A stretch of DNA of 11,149 nucleotides from an uncultured Oscillospiraceae bacterium (GTDB taxonomy: Bacteria; Bacillota; Clostridia; Oscillospirales; Acutalibacteraceae), in assembly GCA_900552115.1 (NCBI GenBank), contig URYP01000070.1:1-11149 (forward strand). The letters are read 5' to 3'. The notes beneath the pieces are model-generated. The model made no database searches, was not told where the DNA came from, and worked only from the letters and a program-made list of their open reading frames with translations. Positions within the stretch are counted from its first letter, which is position 1. Every line of letters begins with the position of its first letter. The translations under genes and the position numbers were made by a program. Positions 8,782 to 11,149 of this stretch are shown in pieces.

Positions 8782-8812
8782 GGCCGGAAAGGCGCTTAGC
8801 ACCTTTCCGGCC
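8782..8812 (-). promoter_or_regulatory. Strong hairpin between the PFL-like gene and the V-ATPase genes
   Basis: On the minus strand the RNA can form a 14-bp stem, GGCCGGAAAGGUGC / GCGCCUUUCCGGCC, with a 3-nt UAA loop. The one imperfect pair is G·U in minus-strand RNA but C·A in plus-strand RNA, so the structure is better formed in the operon transcript. The bases after it (TGGATATTGTGGTTGTTATTTT on the minus strand, in two parts here) are U-rich but not a proper U-tract, so this is at best a leaky terminator. It could equally be a processing or stabilising hairpin. It occupies most of the 85-nt gap, in which I see no convincing promoter. Confidence 0.6.
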
Positions 8813-8828
8813 GGCTTAACGTCGGAAT

Positions 8829-10187
8829 TTAGTTTTTCAAACTCTGCATGGGAGCCGGTATACGGCCGCCCCGCGCGATAAACCGCGCCGGCGAATAGGT
8901 GTTGAGCGGCATAACCGGACCACCTCCGAGCAACCCGCCAAACGAGAGCTCTTCACCTACCGTTTTGCCAATAGCGGGGATAACCCGCACCGCTGTGGTT
9001 TTGGAGTTGACCATGCCGATGGCCGCCTGGTCCGCGATAATGGCGGCAATGACCTCGGCGGGAGTGTCGCCTGGAATATTGATCATATCCAGTCCGACCG
9101 AGCAAACGGCGGTCATGGCCTCCAGCTTTTCGATTCGCAGGCATCCGCACCGGGCGGCGTCGATCATACCGCGGTCCTCGGTGACGGGAATAAAAGCGCC
9201 CGACAAACCGCCCACGTGGGACGAAGCCATCACGCCGCCTTTTTTAACCGCGTCGTTGAGCAGGGCCAGCGCCGCCGTGGTGCCGTGAGCACCGCAGCAT
9301 TCCAACCCCATTTCTTCCAGAATATGCGCTACGGAATCGCCCACTGCCGGCGTCGGCGCCAGCGAGAGATCCACGATCCCAAAGGGCACTCCCAGCCGTT
9401 TGGAGGCTTCAACAGCCACCAACTGTCCCATGCGGGTGATTTTAAAGGCGGTCTTTTTTATAATGTCGGCCACACCGGTCAAGTCGCATTCGCCGGCCTT
9501 GGCCAGCGCCGCCCGGACTACGCCCGGTCCGGAGACGCCCACGTTGATGACGCAGTCCGGCTCACCGGCCCCGTGGAACGCACCGGCCATAAACGGGTTG
9601 TCTTCCGGCGCATTGCAGAACACCACCAGCTTGGCGCAGCCGATGCAGTCGCGGTCAGCGGTGCGTTCTGCCGTGAGCCGCACCGTGCGGCCCATCATAC
9701 CTACGGCGTCCATGTTGATGCCCGCTTTGGTGGAACCGATGTTGACCGAGGAGCAGACATGGTCGGTCACGGCCAGCGCTTCGGGGATCGCCTCAATCAG
9801 CTCACGGTCACCGGGTGAAAACCCTTTCTGGACCAGGGCGGAAAATCCGCCAATAAAATTAACCCCACAGGCCACCGCCGCTTTTTCCAGCGTCACGGCC
9901 AGCTTAACGGCGTCTTTCTCCTGGCAGGAGGCCAGAATCATGGCGATAGGGGTAACGGAAATGCGTTTGTTTATAATCGGCACGCCGAATTCTTTTTCAA
10001 TTTGCTCGCCGGTAGACACCAGATTTTTCGCATACCGGGTAATTTTGTCATAGACACGGGCGCAGACGACATCAATATTGCTGTCGCAGCAGTCTAGCAA
10101 GGAAATGCCCATGGTAATCGTGCGCACGTCCAGATTTTCGTCTTCGAACATGGAGATGGTTTCCAGAATATCGTTTACATTGATCAT
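8829..10187 (-). CDS. PFL-like family protein (UPF0210 / DUF711)
   Basis: This 452-aa protein belongs to the conserved UPF0210 family, whose fold resembles pyruvate formate-lyase but whose biochemical role is not established. Family marks are RTITMGISLLDCCDSN (22-37), INKRISVTPIAMI (72-84), NFIGGFSALVQKG (110-122), SVNIGSTKAGINMD (147-160), AVCSVGLDMINIPGDTPAE (360-378) and the conserved end SFGGLLGGGPVMP ... FIARGGRIPAPMQSL. No RVxGY-type glycyl-radical loop is visible, so it should not be read as an active pyruvate formate-lyase. There are many cysteines (33, 34, 42, 88, 107, 145, 181, 184, 191, 212, 234, 297, 298, 347, 349, 362), including the pairs CC at 33-34 and 297-298. I chose the second of two close ATGs (10185-10187); the first is too near AAGGTGA. 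It lies 12 nt after the ACT gene, its usual partner. Confidence 0.93.
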   Translation of the reverse strand: MINVNDILETISMFEDENLDVRTITMGISLLDCCDSNIDVVCARVYDKITRYAKNLVSTGEQIEKEFGVPIINKRISVTPIAMILASCQEKDAVKLAVTLEKAAVACGVNFIGGFSALVQKGFSPGDRELIEAIPEALAVTDHVCSSVNIGSTKAGINMDAVGMMGRTVRLTAERTADRDCIGCAKLVVFCNAPEDNPFMAGAFHGAGEPDCVINVGVSGPGVVRAALAKAGECDLTGVADIIKKTAFKITRMGQLVAVEASKRLGVPFGIVDLSLAPTPAVGDSVAHILEEMGLECCGAHGTTAALALLNDAVKKGGVMASSHVGGLSGAFIPVTEDRGMIDAARCGCLRIEKLEAMTAVCSVGLDMINIPGDTPAEVIAAIIADQAAIGMVNSKTTAVRVIPAIGKTVGEELSFGGLLGGGPVMPLNTYSPARFIARGGRIPAPMQSLKN

Positions 10188-10199
10188 CGTCATTCACCT

Positions 10200-10472
10200 T
10201 CAAATATGATGCATGGTATTAAAGATATCTTCATGCATGGTGTGGATGTCCAGTCCCATTTCCTGTCCGGCTTCGTTAAGGGTATCGACAAACTGGGGGA
10301 AGGGGATATCGCTGCCGGAAACGTCTACCATCATGATCATGGCAAACATGTCCTGAAGAATCGACTGCGTAACCTCCAGCACGTTTATGTGATGCTGAGA
10401 ACATTCGGCCGAGACACGGGCAAGAATGCCCACCGTGTCTTTGCCAAGAACGGTAATAATGGCGCGTTTCAT
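10200..10472 (-). CDS. ACT domain-containing protein (UPF0237)
   Basis: This 90-aa protein is a single ACT domain, a small ligand-binding fold (often for amino acids) related to the regulatory domain of GcvR-type proteins. It opens KRAIITVLGKDTVGILARVSAECSQHHINVLEVTQSIL, with the G-K-D-x-x-G-I-(L/V)-A loop that commonly forms the ligand pocket, followed by the second strand-helix unit FAMIMMVDVSG ... FPQFVDTLNEAGQEMGLDIHTMHEDIFNTMHHI. It has no DNA-binding or catalytic domain. The start is ATG with a perfect AGGAGG about 7 nt upstream. It is the first gene after the candidate promoter, and its stop is 12 nt before the UPF0210 gene. The pairing is widely conserved (for example adjacent genes in Streptococcus pneumoniae), suggesting that it senses a ligand for the PFL-like protein. 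That role is inference. Confidence 0.93.
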   Translation of the reverse strand: MKRAIITVLGKDTVGILARVSAECSQHHINVLEVTQSILQDMFAMIMMVDVSGSDIPFPQFVDTLNEAGQEMGLDIHTMHEDIFNTMHHI

Positions 10473-10529
10473 AGGAATTCCTCCTGCGGCGGCTGAACCC
10501 GCCCCTGTTAATAATTAAAGATTATGACT

Positions 10530-10558
10530 AGTATAGCACATGGGGATGGAAAAAGAAA
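10530..10558 (-). promoter_or_regulatory. Candidate promoter of the ACT/PFL genes (and possibly the ATPase operon)
   Basis: On the minus strand, TATACT (10530-10535) is preceded by TGC, giving an extended -10 element. A weak -35 (TTTCTT, 10553-10558) lies 17 nt upstream. The predicted transcript start is near 10522, about 50 nt before the ACT start codon. This is the only promoter-like sequence I find upstream of the minus-strand genes. No riboswitch is apparent in the short leader. Confidence 0.5.
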
Positions 10559-10644
10559 GCGTATACCTGCCCAAAAGAGGGCGTGTTCGCCCGGGAAATT
10601 TGCGGTTAATCACAACAAAAGCAAGGGAAGTTAACGCAGGGGAC

Positions 10645-10673
10645 TTGACTTTTTTCATTTGGATGGCTATAAT
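10645..10673 (+). promoter_or_regulatory. Sigma-70 type promoter of tRNA-Leu
   Basis: The -35 is TTGACT (10645-10650, five of six consensus bases), the spacer is exactly 17 nt, and the -10 is a perfect TATAAT (10668-10673). The mature tRNA starts at 10686, about 5-6 nt after the expected transcription start, as is usual for a strongly expressed stable RNA. Confidence 0.9.
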
Positions 10674-10685
10674 ACATACGCACCT

Positions 10686-10772
10686 GCCGGTGTGATGGAA
10701 TTGGCAGACGTAGTGGACTCAAAATCCACCGCTGGCGACAGCGTGCCGGTTCGAGTCCGGCCACCGGCACCA
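10686..10772 (+). tRNA. tRNA-Leu (anticodon CAA)
   Basis: The 87-nt gene folds as a class II tRNA that reads UUG leucine codons. The acceptor stem is GCCGGTG (10686-10692) with CACCGGC (10762-10768). The discriminator A is at 10769 and CCA is encoded at 10770-10772. The anticodon stem is GTGGA/TCCAC around the loop CTCAAAA, giving anticodon CAA. The long variable arm is CGCTG-GCGA-CAGCG, as expected for leucine. The T arm is GCCGG-TTCGAGT-CCGGC. All stems pair fully. It is transcribed away from the ATPase operon and has its own promoter and terminator. Its 3' end faces an integrase remnant, consistent with use as an attachment site, but no second copy of the 3' end occurs in the window. Confidence 0.97.
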
Positions 10773-10775
10773 CCG

Positions 10776-10819
10776 AAACAGCATTTTCAGAGCAATCTGG
10801 AAATGCTGTTTTTCTTTTT
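10776..10819 (+). terminator. Rho-independent terminator of tRNA-Leu
   Basis: A 15-bp stem, AAACAGCATTTTCAG with CTGGAAATGCTGTTT around the loop AGCAAT, starts 3 nt after the tRNA and is followed by TTCTTTTTA. The single non-Watson-Crick pair is U·G in plus-strand RNA (A·C on the other strand), and only the plus side has a U-tract. It therefore serves the tRNA. The stop codon of the facing integrase remnant lies in the U-tract. Confidence 0.9.
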
Positions 10820-11070
10820 ATCCGTCCTTCCTTGTCCCCTCGATAATCCCGGCAATGGCCTGCGCTGACTGCACTTTTGAGGCGTATTCCAAATGCGAGT
10901 AAATATTGGCCGTGGTGCTGAATTCGCTGTGCCCCAGCCACTCCTGAATCTGTTTCATGGGGACGCCGTTTGCCGGCATCAGGCTGGCGCAGAAGTGACA
11001 GCACGATCTTGATGGTACCATTTTTTAAAACGGATGAGAGAAAAGAGGGGTATGGCAGACCAAAAGCCAT
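10818..11070 (-). pseudogene. Remnant of a phage/ICE-type tyrosine recombinase (C-terminal end, frameshifted)
   Basis: The intact 3' part (10818 to about 10997) encodes HFCASLMPANGVPMKQ, IQEWLGHSEFSTTANIYSHL and EYASKVQSAQAIAGII, the end of a Tn916/phage-type integrase. It keeps the GHS histidine and the catalytic tyrosine (in NIYSHL). The catalytic arginine of the HDLRH box is missing: only its final H remains. Just upstream, in another frame (about 11005-11070), SFLSSVLKNGTIKI resembles the stretch that normally precedes IRFHDLRH. Seven bases now separate the two pieces where 18 would be expected, so a net loss of 11 nt would explain both the frameshift and the lost arginine. Further upstream a stop codon (11074-11076) closes that frame. 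The gene cannot be functional. It ends 48 nt from tRNA-Leu, pointing towards it. The 3' part is secure; the upstream part is tentative. Confidence 0.75.
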
Positions 11071-11082
11071 ATATCAACCCCT
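11046..11082. repeat. Imperfect inverted repeat upstream of the integrase remnant
   Basis: AGGGGT-ATGGC (11046-11056) pairs with GCCAT (11066-11070) and ACCCCT (11077-11082), with a 9-nt loop and a 6-nt bulge on one side. It lies in the 130-nt stretch at the window edge where no convincing gene is visible. Its meaning is unknown; it may be part of the same mobile or repetitive DNA as the terminal palindrome. Confidence 0.4.
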
Positions 11083-11110
11083 AACCTTACTGGTCCATAT
11101 GCAGAACGAG

Positions 11111-11149
11111 GGTGTCGCTCCGTCATCTAATAGATGACGGAGCGACACC
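11111..11149. repeat. Perfect 39-bp palindrome at the window end
   Basis: GGTGTCGCTCCGTCATCTA (11111-11129), a single A (11130), and its exact reverse complement (11131-11149) form a perfect 19-1-19 palindrome that ends on the last base of the window. With such a small centre it is more likely an inverted-repeat end of a mobile or repetitive element, or an assembly fold-back, than a working terminator. No U-tract can be seen on the left side, and the right side is cut off. Confidence 0.8.

Noticed and set aside
8829..10187. Reading the UPF0210 gene as an active pyruvate formate-lyase
   Set aside because: The protein is about 450 aa, has no glycyl-radical loop near its C-terminus, and has no activating enzyme gene nearby. 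The 'PFL' label refers to fold similarity only.
10579..10592. Small hairpin GGGCG-TGTT-CGCCC, followed on the minus strand by TCTTTT
   Set aside because: A five-base stem with a short interrupted U-run is too weak to call a terminator, and no minus-strand gene ends there except the distant integrase remnant.
10606..11070. Minus-strand frame of 154 codons running through tRNA-Leu
   Set aside because: Its middle (GLEPARCRQRWILSPLRLP) is the antisense translation of the tRNA gene, a well-known source of spurious proteins. Only its first ~23 codons may be meaningful, as part of the integrase remnant.
11052..11084. Ten-codon plus-strand frame (MADQKPYINP) with a GAGGGG-like site
   Set aside because: It lies within the imperfect inverted repeat, is very short, and matches nothing I recognise.

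Overview
The window is dominated by one minus-strand operon for a complete rotary V/A-type ATPase (V-type ATP synthase). Upstream, on the same strand, is a conserved two-gene cassette: an ACT-domain protein and a PFL-like UPF0210 protein. The right edge holds a plus-strand tRNA-Leu(CAA) and the decayed end of a mobile element. GC-rich DNA, strong AGGAGG-type ribosome binding sites, frequent GTG/TTG starts, a tRNA gene with encoded CCA, and the protein families point to a GC-rich Firmicute of class Clostridia, perhaps an Oscillospirales/Ruminococcaceae-like gut or anaerobic lineage. The class is an inference from style and family; I cannot assign a genus.

Layout, in the direction of transcription (high to low coordinates): minus-strand promoter candidate (about 10530-10558), ACT protein (10200-10472), UPF0210/PFL-like protein (8829-10187), a strong hairpin in the 85-nt gap (8782-8812), then V-ATPase subunits G/H (8432-8743), C (7345-8397), I (5404-7329), K (4930-5370), F (4597-4905), E (3967-4572), A (2193-3950), B (750-2180) and D (93-716), and a rho-independent terminator (10-50). 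All V-ATPase genes are 12-34 nt apart and each has its own Shine-Dalgarno, so they look like one transcription unit. A and B form the catalytic hexamer, D and F the central rotor shaft, C the socket joining shaft to the c-ring, K the c-ring, I the membrane stator, and E with G/H the peripheral stalks. No known core subunit is missing. Family alignment of the K subunit suggests proton rather than sodium coupling.

Right of the operon, and divergent from it, is tRNA-Leu(CAA), with a near-consensus sigma-70 promoter and its own terminator. Facing it on the minus strand is a frameshifted C-terminal remnant of a phage/ICE-type tyrosine recombinase, the usual arrangement of an element integrated at a tRNA 3' end. 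The window stops in a perfect 39-bp palindrome that may be an element end or an assembly fold-back.

I found no convincing new system. The most interesting points are the extended K subunit, the orientation-specific hairpin separating the ACT/PFL pair from the ATPase genes, and the integrase relic plus palindrome at the edge.
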